A stretch of 64,000 nucleotides of DNA from NCBI RefSeq assembly GCF_008710035.1, contig NZ_VYKI01000010.1:78979-142978 (forward strand). The letters are read 5' to 3'. The translations under genes and the position numbers were made by a program. The DNA comes from Stenotrophomonas cyclobalanopsidis. Its GTDB lineage: Bacteria > Pseudomonadota > Gammaproteobacteria > Xanthomonadales > Xanthomonadaceae. The notes below the pieces were generated by a model that was given only the letters and a program-made list of their open reading frames with translations, ran no database searches and was not told the origin of the DNA. Every line of letters begins with the position of its first letter. Position 1 is the first letter of the stretch. This document shows, in pieces, positions 28,543 to 38,110 of this stretch.

Positions 28543-29776
28543 AGCGCAGGGCCTCCGCCGGCTGGGTGCGTGCTGCCCGCCAGGCGGGATACAGGGTGGC
28601 CAGGAAACTCATCAGCAACGCGATAAGCGTGATCGCCACGATATCGCCGGTCTGCATGTCGGTCGGCAGGCCGGTGATGTAGTACACGTCCTCCGGCAGC
28701 AGCTTGACGTTGAACAGCGACTCGATGGCACCGAGGATGCGCTCCAGGTTCAAGGTCAGGGTGATGCCACCGATCAGGCCGGCCAGCGTGCCGAAGATGC
28801 CGATCAGCGAGCCCTGCACCATGAACACCTGCATCACCCCGCCCGGTGTCAGGCCCAGCGTGCGCAGGATGGCGATGTCGGCCTGCTTGTCGGTCACCAG
28901 CATCACCTGCGAGGAGACCAGGTTGAAGGCACCCATCGCGATGATCAGCGACAGCAGGATGCCCATCACCACCTTCTCCATGCGCAGCGAGTGGTAGAGG
29001 TTGGCGTTCTGCTGGGTCCAGTCACTCACCCGGTACGCGCCGCCCAGGTTCTGCGCCAGGTCCACGCCCACTTCCAGCGAGCGGTCCATGTCGTGCAGCT
29101 TCAGGCGCACGCCGGTGGCACCGTCGGAGCGCAGCACGCGCTCGAGGTCTTTCATGTTGGCAAAGCCTACGCCACGGTCGACCTCGTTGTAGCCGGCCTC
29201 GAACAGGCCACTGACGGTGAAGCGTTTCATCCGTGGTACCGCGCCGGCCGGGGTGCCCTGCACTTCGGCGAACGTCACCAGCACCTGGTCGCCCACGTCC
29301 ACGCCGAGCCAGATGGCCAGCTCCTTGCCCAGCAGCAGGTTGAAGCTGCCCGGCTTGAGGCTGTCATAGCTGCCCTTGGTGATCTTCTTGTCGATCACCG
29401 AGACCTTCGGCTCGAGCGCCGGATCGATGCCCTGGATGATCGCACCCTGCACGCGCGGGCCGCTGATCATCGACTGGATCTCGATGTACGGCGCGGCACC
29501 GGCCACGCGGGGATCCTTGTTGGCCACGTCGACCACGCGCATCCAGTCCGGCATCGGCTCGCCGTCGCGGCTGATGGTGGTGTGGGCGGTCATCTGCAGC
29601 AGGCGGCTGCGGATTTCCTTCTGGAAACCGCTCATCACCGCCAGGGTGGTGATCAGCACCGTGACGCCGAGCGCGATGCCCAGGATCGATGCCATCGAGA
29701 TGAAGGAGATGAAGCCGTTGCGGCGCTTGGCGCGCAGGTAGCGCAGGCCGATGGCCACGGGAATGGGTTTGAACAT
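28535..29776 (-). CDS. lolC: Lipoprotein-releasing system transmembrane protein LolC/LolE
   Basis: 413 residues. N-terminal [32 protein letters not shown] (conserved LolC/E start; first TM), a large periplasmic MacB-like core domain (about 45-260), then three TM helices including [15 protein letters not shown] and the [12 protein letters not shown] segment, ending in [18 protein letters not shown]. Only one LolC/E-type subunit is seen, as in many non-enteric bacteria where a single LolF-like protein forms the homodimer. The symbol could therefore be lolE or lolF. Confidence 0.93.
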   Translation of the reverse strand: MFKPIPVAIGLRYLRAKRRNGFISFISMASILGIALGVTVLITTLAVMSGFQKEIRSRLLQMTAHTTISRDGEPMPDWMRVVDVANKDPRVAGAAPYIEIQSMISGPRVQGAIIQGIDPALEPKVSVIDKKITKGSYDSLKPGSFNLLLGKELAIWLGVDVGDQVLVTFAEVQGTPAGAVPRMKRFTVSGLFEAGYNEVDRGVGFANMKDLERVLRSDGATGVRLKLHDMDRSLEVGVDLAQNLGGAYRVSDWTQQNANLYHSLRMEKVVMGILLSLIIAMGAFNLVSSQVMLVTDKQADIAILRTLGLTPGGVMQVFMVQGSLIGIFGTLAGLIGGITLTLNLERILGAIESLFNVKLLPEDVYYITGLPTDMQTGDIVAITLIALLMSFLATLYPAWRAARTQPAEALRYE

Positions 29777-29799
29777 GCAGGCACGCCAGTCAATTCAGT

Positions 29800-30249
29800 C
29801 TATGGTGCCATCGTACGGGGTCGGCGTGAAACGCTGCGTGCGGACACGGCCAGTCGCAGTTCACGTCGCTGCCGGTGGCTGAGCACGTCCGGCCAGAACA
29901 ACAGGCGCCCGCGCTGGCCGTCGACACGCCAGTGCAGCAGCAGCCAGGGGCCGCGCACCACCAGCCGCGGCGCGTCGATATCGGCGCCATCCAGCTGCAG
30001 CGGCGCCGGCAGCGTGGTCAGCTCAAGCCTGCGTGCGGGCCGACGCAGTCGCCAGCCCAGTTGGGCCAGGCCCAGCAGCCAGGCCACCGCCAGCACCAGC
30101 CAGTACCGGTCTTCGGGAAGGGCCGAGGCGCGCAGCAGCCAAGGCGCGGCCAGCAGTACCAGCGCCTGCGCGCCGGCCTGCAGCCGCGAGGGTCGCCACT
30201 CAAGCCTTGAGGGCGAGGATCTTCTGCATGAGGGGCACGGCGTGGGCAT
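29800..30249 (-). CDS. ygfX: YgfX-family membrane protein
   Basis: About 149 residues. The family start block EWRPSRL is at residues about 17-23, two adjacent TM helices follow ([14 protein letters not shown] and [14 protein letters not shown]), then a beta-rich cytosolic tail with [10 protein letters not shown] and LFWPDVLS. No start codon lies after the sdhE stop, so ATG 30249 is likely, giving a 50-bp overlap with sdhE. E. coli YgfX is encoded with SdhE and has been described as a membrane toxin affecting MreB/FtsZ. The family call rests on motif and gene order. Confidence 0.75.
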   Translation of the reverse strand: MPTPCPSCRRSSPSRLEWRPSRLQAGAQALVLLAAPWLLRASALPEDRYWLVLAVAWLLGLAQLGWRLRRPARRLELTTLPAPLQLDGADIDAPRLVVRGPWLLLHWRVDGQRGRLLFWPDVLSHRQRRELRLAVSARSVSRRPRTMAP

Positions 30250-30448
30250 GCGGGCAGGCCTCGTAGCCCATGAACCAGCGCCACAACTTATCGTCCTCGC
30301 ACTCGAGCAGGAACAGGAAAACCTCGCGCTCTTCAGTCGGTGCAGTGCTCCATTCACGGTCGAGGTAGCGGCCGAACAGCTGGTCCAGCTCGCGCATGCC
30401 GCGGCGGCAGCGCCAGCGCAGCTTCTTCAGCAGGGTGTCTTCGTCCAT
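30200..30448 (-). CDS. sdhE: FAD assembly factor SdhE
   Basis: 82 residues from ATG 30448. The signature [11 protein letters not shown] (RGxxE motif that contacts SdhA) is present, followed by [17 protein letters not shown]. Promotes covalent flavinylation of SdhA. It sits just downstream of sdhB and overlaps ygfX. Confidence 0.95.
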   Translation of the reverse strand: MDEDTLLKKLRWRCRRGMRELDQLFGRYLDREWSTAPTEEREVFLFLLECEDDKLWRWFMGYEACPHAHAVPLMQKILALKA

Positions 30449-30470
30449 CGTGTTTCTCCAGATACAGCAA

Positions 30471-30493
30471 AGCCACGCATGGCGTGGCTCTGC
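30471..30493. repeat. SMAG-like palindrome between sdhB and sdhE
   Basis: AGCCACGCATGGCGTGGCT followed by CTGC instead of CTAC, i.e. a GCAG rather than GTAG head. In the 73-bp gap inside the sdh-lol gene string; it could separate transcript segments. Confidence 0.75.
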
Positions 30494-30521
30494 TGCGGTC
30501 ATGCAACAACGCGGCGCCGTA

Positions 30522-31307
30522 TCAGGCGCGGCGTTCCATCATCAGCTTCTTGATCTCGGCGATCGCCAGCGCCGGGTTCAGGCCCTTCGGGCATGTCCGG
30601 GCGCAGTTCATGATGGTGTGGCAGCGGTACAGCTTGAACGGATCTTCCAGATCGTCCAGGCGCGCACCGGTGTCCTCATCGCGCGAGTCGATGATCCAGC
30701 GGTAGGCCTGCAGCAGGATCGCCGGGCCCAGGTAACGCTCGCCGTTCCACCAGTAGCTCGGGCAGCTGGTCGAGCAGCAGGCGCACAGGATGCACTCGTA
30801 CAGGCCGTCGAGCTTCTTGCGGTCTTCCGGCGACTGCAGGCGCTCACGGTCCGGCGGTGCCGGGGTCTGGGTGCGGATCCACGGCTTGATCGAGGCGTAC
30901 TGCGCGTAGAAGTGGGTCAGGTCCGGAACCAGGTCCTTGACCACGCTCATGTGCGGCAGCGGGTAGATCGGCACTTCCTTCTTGCCGCAGTCCGCGATGG
31001 CGCGGGTGCAGGCCAGGGTGTTGGTGCCGTCGATGTTCATCGCGCACGAACCGCAGATACCTTCGCGGCAGGAGCGACGGAAGGTCAGGGTCGGATCGAT
31101 CTCGTTCTTGATCTTGATCAGCGCGTCCAGAACCATCGGGCCGCAGGCGTCCAGATCGATCTCATAGGTATCGGTGCGCGGATTGCTGTCGTCGTCCGGA
31201 CTCCAGCGGTAGATCTTGAAGGTGCGCAGGTTCTTGCCACCGCTCTTGGCGGGGAAGTGCTGGCCCTTCGTGACCTTGGAATTCTTGGGGAGTGAAAACT
31301 CGGCCAT
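30522..31307 (-). CDS. sdhB: Succinate dehydrogenase iron-sulfur subunit
   Basis: 261 residues. 2Fe-2S ligands in [16 protein letters not shown] and TLACTRAI. 4Fe-4S motif [12 protein letters not shown] and 3Fe-4S/4Fe-4S ligands in [17 protein letters not shown]. Passes electrons from SdhA flavin to quinone in complex II. Lies 69 bp after sdhA on the same strand. Confidence 0.97.
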   Translation of the reverse strand: MAEFSLPKNSKVTKGQHFPAKSGGKNLRTFKIYRWSPDDDSNPRTDTYEIDLDACGPMVLDALIKIKNEIDPTLTFRRSCREGICGSCAMNIDGTNTLACTRAIADCGKKEVPIYPLPHMSVVKDLVPDLTHFYAQYASIKPWIRTQTPAPPDRERLQSPEDRKKLDGLYECILCACCSTSCPSYWWNGERYLGPAILLQAYRWIIDSRDEDTGARLDDLEDPFKLYRCHTIMNCARTCPKGLNPALAIAEIKKLMMERRA

Positions 31308-31376
31308 GGCTGCTCTCGTTGGCTCAGGCGGCCCGCGCCATCAAGGCGCGGATTGCATGGTAGGCGGGGGTCGCGA

Positions 31377-33167
31377 TCAGTACACGCGCGGCTTCGGCGG
31401 CACCACGTCGACCTCGTCGGTCAGCGTGTACATGTGCACCGGACGGTAGTCGAAGCTGCACTTGCCCTTCTCGTCGACGGTGACCAGCGTGTGCTTGTGC
31501 CAGTTGACGTCGTCGCGGTCCGGGAAGTCCTCGTGCGCGTGCGCACCACGGCTTTCCTTGCGCTGTTCGGCCGAATTGATCGTCGCCACCGCGTTGAGCA
31601 GCAGGTTGTTCAGCTCGTAGGTCTCGATCAGGTCCGAGTTCCAGACCAGCGAACGGTCGCTGACCTTCACGTCCTGGAACGAGTCGAACACGGTCGCCAT
31701 CTTCTCGCAGCCTTCCTTCAGCGTCTGGCTGGTACGGAAGACGGCGGCGTCGGCCTGCATCGTGCGCTGCATGTTGTCGCGGATGACCGAGGTCGGCGTA
31801 TCGCCATTGGCGTAACGCAGCTTGTCCAGCAGGCCCAGTGCCTTGTCGCAGGCATCGGCCGGCAGCGGCTTGTGCGCAGCGCCCGGCTTGATGGTCTCCG
31901 CGCAGCGGTTGGCCACGGCACGACCGAACACCACCAGGTCGAGCAGCGAGTTCGAGCCCAGGCGGTTGGCGCCGTGCACGGACACGCAGGCCGCTTCGCC
32001 GATGGCGTACAGGCCCGGCACCACGGCATCGGGGTTGTCGCCATCCTTGCGCACGACTTCGCCGTGGAAGTTGGTCGGGATGCCGCCCATGTTGTAGTGC
32101 ACGGTCGGGATGACCGGGATCGGCTGCTTGTGGACGTCGACGCCGGCGAAGATGCGGGCGCTTTCGGCGATGCCCGGCAGCTTCTCGTCGATCACGCCCG
32201 GGCCGAGGTGGGTCAGGTCGAGCAGGATGTGATCCTTGTGCTCGCCGACGCCGCGGCCTTCGCGGATCTCGATGGTCATCGAACGGGCCACCACGTCACG
32301 CGAGGCCAGATCCTTGTAGTGCGGTGCGTAGCGCTCCATGAAGCGCTCGCCGCTGCTGTTGCGCAGGATGCCGCCTTCACCGCGGACACCCTCGGTGATC
32401 AGGCAGCCGGCGCCGTAGATGCCGGTCGGGTGGAACTGCACGAACTCCATGTCCTGCATGGCGATGCCGGCACGCATGGCCAGGCCGCCACCGTCGCCGG
32501 TGCAGGTGTGCGCCGAGGTGGCGCTGAAGTACGCACGGCCGTAGCCGCCGGTGGCCAGCACCACGCCCTGGGCGCGGAACAGGTGCAGCGTGCCGTCGGC
32601 CATGTCCAGGGCCAGCACGCCACGGCACACGCCTTCGTCATCGAAGATCAGGTCGAGTGCGAAGTACTCGATCATGAAGCGCGCGTCGTGCTTGAGCGAC
32701 TGCTGGTACAGGGTGTGCAGCATGGCGTGACCGGTACGGTCGGCCGCCGCGCAGGTACGCTGCGCCGCCGGGCCTTCGCCGTACTTGGTGGTCATGCCGC
32801 CGAACGGGCGCTGGTAGATCTTGCCTTCGGCGGTGCGGCTGAACGGCACGCCGTAGTGCTCGAGCTCGATGATGGCCGGGATGGCCTCACGGCACATGTA
32901 CTCGATGGCGTCCTGGTCGCCCAGCCAGTCCGAGCCCTTGATGGTGTCGTAGAAGTGGTAGCGCCAATCGTCTTCGCCCATGTTGGCGAGCGCGGCGGAA
33001 ATGCCACCCTGTGCAGCGACGGTGTGCGAACGGGTCGGGAAGACCTTGGTCAGGCACACGGTCTGCAGGCCCTTGGCGGCAAGGCCGAACGTGGCGCGCA
33101 GGCCGGCGCCGCCGGCGCCCACCACGACCATGTCGTACTTGTGTTCGGTGATCTTGTAAGCGGACAT
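31377..33167 (-). CDS. sdhA: Succinate dehydrogenase flavoprotein subunit
   Basis: 596 residues. FAD dinucleotide fold [12 protein letters not shown] near the N-terminus and the covalent-FAD His in [11 protein letters not shown]. Active-site blocks [11 protein letters not shown] and [10 protein letters not shown]; catalytic [12 protein letters not shown] region, and [10 protein letters not shown]. Oxidises succinate to fumarate at the cytosolic face of the inner membrane. In order with sdhC-sdhD upstream and sdhB-sdhE downstream. Confidence 0.98.
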   Translation of the reverse strand: MSAYKITEHKYDMVVVGAGGAGLRATFGLAAKGLQTVCLTKVFPTRSHTVAAQGGISAALANMGEDDWRYHFYDTIKGSDWLGDQDAIEYMCREAIPAIIELEHYGVPFSRTAEGKIYQRPFGGMTTKYGEGPAAQRTCAAADRTGHAMLHTLYQQSLKHDARFMIEYFALDLIFDDEGVCRGVLALDMADGTLHLFRAQGVVLATGGYGRAYFSATSAHTCTGDGGGLAMRAGIAMQDMEFVQFHPTGIYGAGCLITEGVRGEGGILRNSSGERFMERYAPHYKDLASRDVVARSMTIEIREGRGVGEHKDHILLDLTHLGPGVIDEKLPGIAESARIFAGVDVHKQPIPVIPTVHYNMGGIPTNFHGEVVRKDGDNPDAVVPGLYAIGEAACVSVHGANRLGSNSLLDLVVFGRAVANRCAETIKPGAAHKPLPADACDKALGLLDKLRYANGDTPTSVIRDNMQRTMQADAAVFRTSQTLKEGCEKMATVFDSFQDVKVSDRSLVWNSDLIETYELNNLLLNAVATINSAEQRKESRGAHAHEDFPDRDDVNWHKHTLVTVDEKGKCSFDYRPVHMYTLTDEVDVVPPKPRVY

Positions 33168-33198
33168 CTAGTCTGGATTCCTGTCTTGGTGCCTGGGC

Positions 33199-33585
33199 TC
33201 AGGCAACGCCGAGGGCGATGCGGCCCACCGCAAACACACTGACGATCATGCCGAGCACGGCGACGAACTTCACCGCGGTCTGCAGCACCAGGGCCAGCAG
33301 CGATTCGTGGATGTAATCTTCCAGCACGACCTGCATGCCGAGCTGTGCGTGCCAGAACATGGTGATCAGCAGGCCGATCAGCGGTACGGCATTCCACGGC
33401 TTGGCGATGGTGGCCACAGCCGTGGCGTAATCGGCGCCGGCCATGCGCACCACGAACACCAGGAACCACAGGCCCAGCACCACCAGAGCGGCGGCGGTCA
33501 GGCGCTGGTGCACGAAGTGCTCGGTACCGGTCTTGGCCGAGCCAAGGCCGCGCACGTTCTTCAGCGGGGTACGGAACTTGCTCAT
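33199..33585 (-). CDS. sdhD: Succinate dehydrogenase membrane anchor subunit
   Basis: 128 residues from ATG 33585, overlapping the sdhC stop (ATGA). Three TM helices: about 29-49 (LVVLGLWFLVFVV), 64-86 (PLIGLLITMFWHAQLG) and 97-125. The His in FWHAQLGMQVVLEDY corresponds to the haem b/quinone region of SdhD. Anchors SdhAB to the membrane. Confidence 0.93.
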   Translation of the reverse strand: MSKFRTPLKNVRGLGSAKTGTEHFVHQRLTAAALVVLGLWFLVFVVRMAGADYATAVATIAKPWNAVPLIGLLITMFWHAQLGMQVVLEDYIHESLLALVLQTAVKFVAVLGMIVSVFAVGRIALGVA

Positions 33586-33974
33586 GCGGCACCTCCGAAC
33601 AACACGTAGGCCCAGACCAGCGCGGTGATCACCAGGCTGCCGAATACCGAAATCCAGCTGCTGCGGACGAAGGCCGGGATGCTGAAACCAACGGCGAAGT
33701 CCTGCACGACGTGGCGGATGCCATTGCACAGGTGATAGGCGAACGACCATGTCCACGCAAACAGGAACACGCGGCCATACCAGGCCCCGGCATGGCCGGT
33801 GAAGCAGTTCCACGAATCGGGGCCCATCATCAGGGCCAGCAGGCCGGCAGCGATGATGAGGGCACCCACGGACAGAAAGACGCCAGTGGCTCGATGCAGG
33901 ATCGAGGTGGCCATCTGAATCTGCCAGCGATACACCTGGAGGTGCGGGGATAGGGGGCGTTGTCTGGTCGCCAT
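33582..33974 (-). CDS. sdhC: Succinate dehydrogenase cytochrome b556 subunit
   Basis: 130 residues from ATG 33974 (MATRQRPLSPHLQVYRWQ, the usual SdhC start). The quinone-site motif MATSILHRATGVFL is followed by three TM helices, with the haem-ligand His in FAYHLCNGIRHVVQD. Forms the membrane part of complex II with SdhD. First of the sdhCDAB genes after sdhAF4. Confidence 0.95.
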   Translation of the reverse strand: MATRQRPLSPHLQVYRWQIQMATSILHRATGVFLSVGALIIAAGLLALMMGPDSWNCFTGHAGAWYGRVFLFAWTWSFAYHLCNGIRHVVQDFAVGFSIPAFVRSSWISVFGSLVITALVWAYVLFGGAA

Positions 33975-34031
33975 TTCGCTGGGCTCGTTGTCTCGGCTGG
34001 GCGGCACGATGCCGCGTTGGCTCAATGCTGA

Positions 34032-34205
34032 TCAGAAATCGATGCAGCGTCCGTTTTTCTCCCAATCGCCATACCGCACCGGATCAAGTCCGCCGCGGCC
34101 GCCGAATTCCTCTTCCACCTCTGGTTTTTCCACGGGCACAGGTGCTGCGGGAGCCAGCGGGGCTTCAGTTTCGTCGTCGGGAGTGGGGGTTGTTTGGCCT
34201 ATCAT
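34032..34205 (-). CDS. SdhAF4-like (DUF1674) succinate dehydrogenase assembly factor
   Basis: 57 residues from ATG 34205. A Pro/Glu-rich N-terminal half is followed by the diagnostic C-terminus FGGRGGLDPVRYGDWEKNGR. Eukaryotic SDHAF4 binds flavinylated SdhA and aids its joining with SdhB; the bacterial DUF1674 role is inferred by homology. It is the first gene of the sdh string, 57 bp ahead of sdhC, and divergent from ygfZ. Confidence 0.88.
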   Translation of the reverse strand: MIGQTTPTPDDETEAPLAPAAPVPVEKPEVEEEFGGRGGLDPVRYGDWEKNGRCIDF

Positions 34206-34244
34206 GTTCGGTCTCGCAACGCACAAATTTTAGACCTCGTTCAC

Positions 34245-35120
34245 GTGCCTGACAACCTTCCCCCTGCTTTCGTCGCATATCCGCGCCTGCCCGGCCACCA
34301 GCTGCTGAGCCTGCAGGGCGTGGATGCGGCCGTTTTCGCCCATGCCCAGTTCAGCAGCGACGTCACCGCCCTGCCCCTGCAGCACTGGCAATGGAGCGCG
34401 TGGCTGAGCGCCAAGGGCCGCACCCTGGCGGTGTTCCAGCTGCTGCGGCTGGCCGAGGATCACGTGATGCTGGTGCTGGCCGATGGCGATGCAGATGCGA
34501 TTGCGTCGCAACTGCAGCGCTTCGTGTTCCGCCGCAAGGTGAAGCTGCAGGTGCACGCGGATCTGGCCGTGGCCGGTGCCTTCACCGCACCGGAAGCGGC
34601 CAGTGGCGCAGCGATCACCGGGGGTGGCGAGGCGGGCTGGGAGCTGGACCTGGGCAGCGATGCCCTGCCGCGCACCCTGCGCATTGGTCCGGCTGAGGGA
34701 TTTGCGGCCGGCAGCGAGGCCGATGAAGCCGCGTTCGCGCTGGCCTGGCGCCAGGCCGACCTGCGCTTCGGCCTGCCGCGCCTGGATGAGAGCCAGCGCG
34801 AAGTGTGGACGCCGCAGCAGTTGGGCCTGGACCGGCTGAACGGCTACAGCGTGAAGAAGGGCTGCTACCCGGGCCAGGAAATCGTGGCCCGCACCCATTT
34901 CCTTGGCAAAGCGAAGCGTGCGGTGCAGCTGCTGCATACCGCCGCCCCGGCACAGGCCGGCGATGGCGTGCAGCAGGACGGTGCGGCGCTGGGCAGCATT
35001 GCCAGCGTGGCCGGCGACCTGGCCCTGGCAGTGCTGCCGCTGGAAACCAGCGACGCCGAACTGCAGGTGGGCGGCGTGGCCGCGCAGCGCATGCCGCTGC
35101 TGGACGGCCTGGGGCGCTGA
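34245..35120 (+). CDS. ygfZ: Folate-binding Fe-S cluster repair protein YgfZ
   Basis: About 291 residues from GTG 34245; an upstream ATG (34194) would overlap the divergent sdhAF4 start. The YgfZ signature KKGCYPGQEIVARTHFLGK, with its conserved Cys, is clear, and FGLPRLDESQREVWTPQQLG precedes it. It is a GcvT-like tetrahydrofolate-binding protein that supports Fe-S enzymes under oxidative stress, fitting its place beside the sdh genes. Confidence 0.93.
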   Translation: MPDNLPPAFVAYPRLPGHQLLSLQGVDAAVFAHAQFSSDVTALPLQHWQWSAWLSAKGRTLAVFQLLRLAEDHVMLVLADGDADAIASQLQRFVFRRKVKLQVHADLAVAGAFTAPEAASGAAITGGGEAGWELDLGSDALPRTLRIGPAEGFAAGSEADEAAFALAWRQADLRFGLPRLDESQREVWTPQQLGLDRLNGYSVKKGCYPGQEIVARTHFLGKAKRAVQLLHTAAPAQAGDGVQQDGAALGSIASVAGDLALAVLPLETSDAELQVGGVAAQRMPLLDGLGR

Positions 35121-35140
35121 GGTTTTACCCCGGATGAAGC

Positions 35141-35231
35141 AGCCGAGCGTGGGCTCGGCTCTACACAATCGGGAGGGTGCGGACCGTTGGTCCGCACGCC
35201 GTTCATGACGCCGGGCATGGCCCGGCGCTAC
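35141..35231. repeat. Three palindromes including two SMAG copies
   Basis: AGCCGAGC...GCTCGGCT plus CTAC (35141-35164), a GTGCGGACC/GGTCCGCAC stem near 35178-35196, and CGCCGGGC...CGGCG plus CTAC (35209-35231), between the convergent ygfZ and ABC ATPase genes. Confidence 0.82.
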
Positions 35232-35237
35232 CGCCGC

Positions 35238-36320
35238 TTACAGACGTTCGCCGCTTTGCGCATCGAAGAAATGCAGGCCCTGCGGGTGGATCGCCACGCG
35301 GATGTCCTCGCCCACGCCCGGCAACGACTGCGGCGCCACACGCATCGTCAGCGCATGCTTGCCACTGCTGAGGTTGACGAAGATCTCGTTGCCGACCGGC
35401 TCGATGCCCTCGATGCGTGCGGTGAACGCATGCGTATCGTCGGCGGTCGCCGGCTGCAGGTGCTCCGGACGCACGCCCACGGCAATCGACTTCTGCAGCC
35501 ATGCCGGATCGATAGTGGCCTGGCCCAGCGGCGCGCGCCACTCGCCATCGACCACGGTCACGCCGCCGGCATCGCCCTGCAGCGTGCCGCGCAGCACGTT
35601 CATTGCCGGGCTGCCGAGGAAGCCGGCCACGAACAGGTTGGCCGGGCGGTCGTACAGCGCCATCGGCGTGTCGATCTGCTGGATGATGCCGTCCTTCAGC
35701 ACCACGATGCGCTGGCCCAGGGTCATCGCTTCGACCTGGTCATGCGTCACGTAGATCATGGTGGTGCCCAGCTTGCGGTGCAGCTGCGCGATCTCGGTAC
35801 GCACGCTGTGGCGCAGCTTGGCATCCAGGTTGGACAGCGGCTCGTCGAGCAGGAACACCGCCGGCTCGCGCACCAGTGCACGGCCCAGGGCCACGCGCTG
35901 GCGCTGGCCACCGGACATCGCCTTGGGCAGCTTGTCCATCATCTCGGTCAGGCCCAGCGTCTGCGCCGCCTCGGCGATGCGCTTGTCGATGGTCGCCTTG
36001 TCGTGGCCGCGCAGCTTCAGGCCGAAGGCCAGGTTCTCGGCCACGGTCATGTGCGGGTACAGCGCATAACTCTGGAACACCATGGCGATGTCGCGATCCT
36101 TCGGCGCCACATCGTTGACCACCCGGTCGCCGATGGTCAGCGTGCCACCGCTGATCTCCTCAAGACCCGCCACCATCCGCAGCAGGGTCGACTTGCCACA
36201 GCCGGACGGTCCGACCAGCACCATGAGCTCGCCATCGGCGACCTCGAAGGTGGCGTCCTTCACCGCGACCTGGCCGTTGTCGTAGACCTTGCGCACACCC
36301 TGCAACTGCACTTTTGCCAT
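35238..36320 (-). CDS. Sugar-type ABC transporter ATP-binding protein (UgpC/MalK family)
   Basis: 360 residues. Walker A GPSGCGKST, Q-loop FQSYALYPHMTVAEN, signature MSGGQRQRVALGRAL, Walker B AVFLLDEPLSNLD, H-loop VTHDQVEAMT. The C-terminal regulatory TOBE domain (about 245-355) includes VGVRPEHLQ. This layout is that of importers for sugars or glycerol-3-phosphate. No permease or binding protein is encoded beside it, so it may be a shared ATPase (MsiK-like) for importers elsewhere. Divergent from zwf; both may be under the operator at 36453. Confidence 0.88.
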   Translation of the reverse strand: MAKVQLQGVRKVYDNGQVAVKDATFEVADGELMVLVGPSGCGKSTLLRMVAGLEEISGGTLTIGDRVVNDVAPKDRDIAMVFQSYALYPHMTVAENLAFGLKLRGHDKATIDKRIAEAAQTLGLTEMMDKLPKAMSGGQRQRVALGRALVREPAVFLLDEPLSNLDAKLRHSVRTEIAQLHRKLGTTMIYVTHDQVEAMTLGQRIVVLKDGIIQQIDTPMALYDRPANLFVAGFLGSPAMNVLRGTLQGDAGGVTVVDGEWRAPLGQATIDPAWLQKSIAVGVRPEHLQPATADDTHAFTARIEGIEPVGNEIFVNLSSGKHALTMRVAPQSLPGVGEDIRVAIHPQGLHFFDAQSGERL

Positions 36321-36452
36321 TTCAATCTATCCAGTCCGCCCGACGCCGGGCTGTCATTGGGGACTGCCTCGGCCCTCCCGATGGCAGTGATGATTGCGCA
36401 GCTGCCGCATGACGGCGACCACTGCAATCGAATACAGTTGCCCATTCTGCCA

Positions 36453-36466
36453 TGTAAACGTTTTCA
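36453..36466. promoter_or_regulatory. LacI/GalR-type operator between the ABC ATPase gene and zwf
   Basis: TGTAAACGTTTTCA is a near-perfect palindrome with the central CG of LacI-family operators (pattern TGNAANCGNTTNCA). It lies in the 353-bp divergent gap 36321-36673, 207 bp before the zwf start and 133 bp from the ATPase start. It could control sugar uptake and Entner-Doudoroff genes together. The regulator gene is not in the window. The rest of the gap holds no convincing gene. Confidence 0.6.
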
Positions 36467-36673
36467 CGTGGCACTATCCGAACGTCGGTGCGCGCCGATC
36501 TGCTTCGACGACCAGACGAAAGGTCATCGTCGTAGTGGTTACGAATGGAACGGTGTTCCGGCCCGCCGGAAATCCGCCCCCATCGAGCCTCGGACAGACA
36601 GTAGCGCGGATGTCCCCTGAACCCAGCCATGAAGCGATTGACAACGATGTCACCCGGATCTGAAACTCGAGCG

Positions 36674-38110
36674 ATGCACGACACCCTCTTCCTGTTTGGT
36701 GCCACAGGCGACCTGGCCCAGCGCTATCTGTTCCCTTCGCTGCTGCGCCTGCTTGGCGACGGCCTGCTGCCGGAGGACTTCCGCATCCGTGCGCTGGCCC
36801 TGTCCGGCCATGACACCGAAGCCTTCCACGATATCCTGCGGCCGCGCCTGCAGCAGGCCATGCCGATGGCCAGCCAGGAGGACATCGCCTCCCTGCTGCG
36901 CCGCATCGACTACCGCTCGGTGGACCTGCGCGACGTCGACTCGGTCGCCGCCGCCGTCTCCGACCTGGTCGACCGCCGCTGCGTCAGCTACCTGGCCATC
37001 CCGCCGGGCCTGTACATCTCCACCTGCGAGGGCCTGGCCAAGGGCGGCGCCCTCGCAGCGCCGTCGCGCCTGATGCTGGAAAAGCCGATCGGCAGCGACA
37101 GCGAAAGCGCCGAGGAGATCATCTCCACCATCGGCCAGTGGATCGACGAAGACCGCGTGTTCCGCCTGGACCATTACCTGGGCAAGGCGGCGGTGCAGAA
37201 CCTGATCGCCCTGCGCTTCGGCAACACGCTGCTGGAAGCAGTGTGGAACCGCAACTACATCGAATCGGTGCACATCCTGGTGGCCGAAAGCGAAGGCGTC
37301 GACGGCCGCGACGCGTACTACGCCCGCTCCGGCGCGCTGCGCGACATGGTGCAGAGCCACATCCTGCAGCTGCTGTGCATGGTGGCGATGGAACCGCCGG
37401 CCTCGCTGGAAGCCGATCGCATCCGCGACGAGAAGGTCAAGGTGCTGCGCGCCCTGCGCCCGCTGGACGCCAAGCATGCCGCCCGTGACAGCATCCGCGG
37501 CCGCTACACCGCCGGCAGCATCAACGGCCAGCCGGCCCAGGCCTACCAGCCGCCGGAAGGCAGCGACGTGGAAACCTTCGCCGGCGTCACCGCGCACATC
37601 GACAACTGGCGCTGGAGCGGCGTGCCGTTCCACCTGGTCACCGGCAAGCGCCTGCCCGAGCGCACCACCCGCGTGGTGGTCACGCTGAAGCCGGTCACCC
37701 ACTGGCTGTTCGAGCGCCCGCAGCGTGCACAGGCCGCGCCGAACCGCCTGGTGTTCCAGCTGCAGCCGCAGGAAAACATCGAACTGGGCCTGATGAGCAG
37801 CCTGGCCGGCCCGGAATGGGGCGCGCTGGAGCTGCACCCGCTGGAACTGGAACTGTCCGTGCCGACCGGCCTGCATCGCCGCATCGCCTACGAGCGCCTG
37901 TTCCTGGATGCCTTCAACGGCAACCACACCCTGTTCGTGCGCGATGACGAAGTGCGCGCGGCGTGGGCCTGGATCGACAGCGTGGCCGATGCCTGGAAGG
38001 CCGCCAACCTGCCGCTGGAACCCTACCCGGCCGGCCAGTGGGGTCCGGACAACGCCACCGACTTCCTGCCGCAGGGTGTTGACGCCGCGGACAGCGGAGC
38101 ATCGGCATGA
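36674..38110 (+). CDS. zwf: Glucose-6-phosphate dehydrogenase
   Basis: 478 residues from ATG 36674. NADP-binding LFGATGDLAQRYLFPSL, substrate-site FRLDHYLGKAAVQNL and the later EKPIGSD block. Oxidises glucose-6-phosphate to 6-phosphogluconolactone, the entry to the Entner-Doudoroff route. First gene of zwf-glk-pgl-edd(-eda); its TGA overlaps the glk ATG. Confidence 0.96.
   Translation: MHDTLFLFGATGDLAQRYLFPSLLRLLGDGLLPEDFRIRALALSGHDTEAFHDILRPRLQQAMPMASQEDIASLLRRIDYRSVDLRDVDSVAAAVSDLVDRRCVSYLAIPPGLYISTCEGLAKGGALAAPSRLMLEKPIGSDSESAEEIISTIGQWIDEDRVFRLDHYLGKAAVQNLIALRFGNTLLEAVWNRNYIESVHILVAESEGVDGRDAYYARSGALRDMVQSHILQLLCMVAMEPPASLEADRIRDEKVKVLRALRPLDAKHAARDSIRGRYTAGSINGQPAQAYQPPEGSDVETFAGVTAHIDNWRWSGVPFHLVTGKRLPERTTRVVVTLKPVTHWLFERPQRAQAAPNRLVFQLQPQENIELGLMSSLAGPEWGALELHPLELELSVPTGLHRRIAYERLFLDAFNGNHTLFVRDDEVRAAWAWIDSVADAWKAANLPLEPYPAGQWGPDNATDFLPQGVDAADSGASA

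Noticed and set aside
36322..36705. Minus-strand frame in the gap between the ABC ATPase gene and zwf
   Set aside because: It starts inside zwf, covers the operator and promoter region, and has an Arg/Ser-rich product with no family; probably a chance frame.
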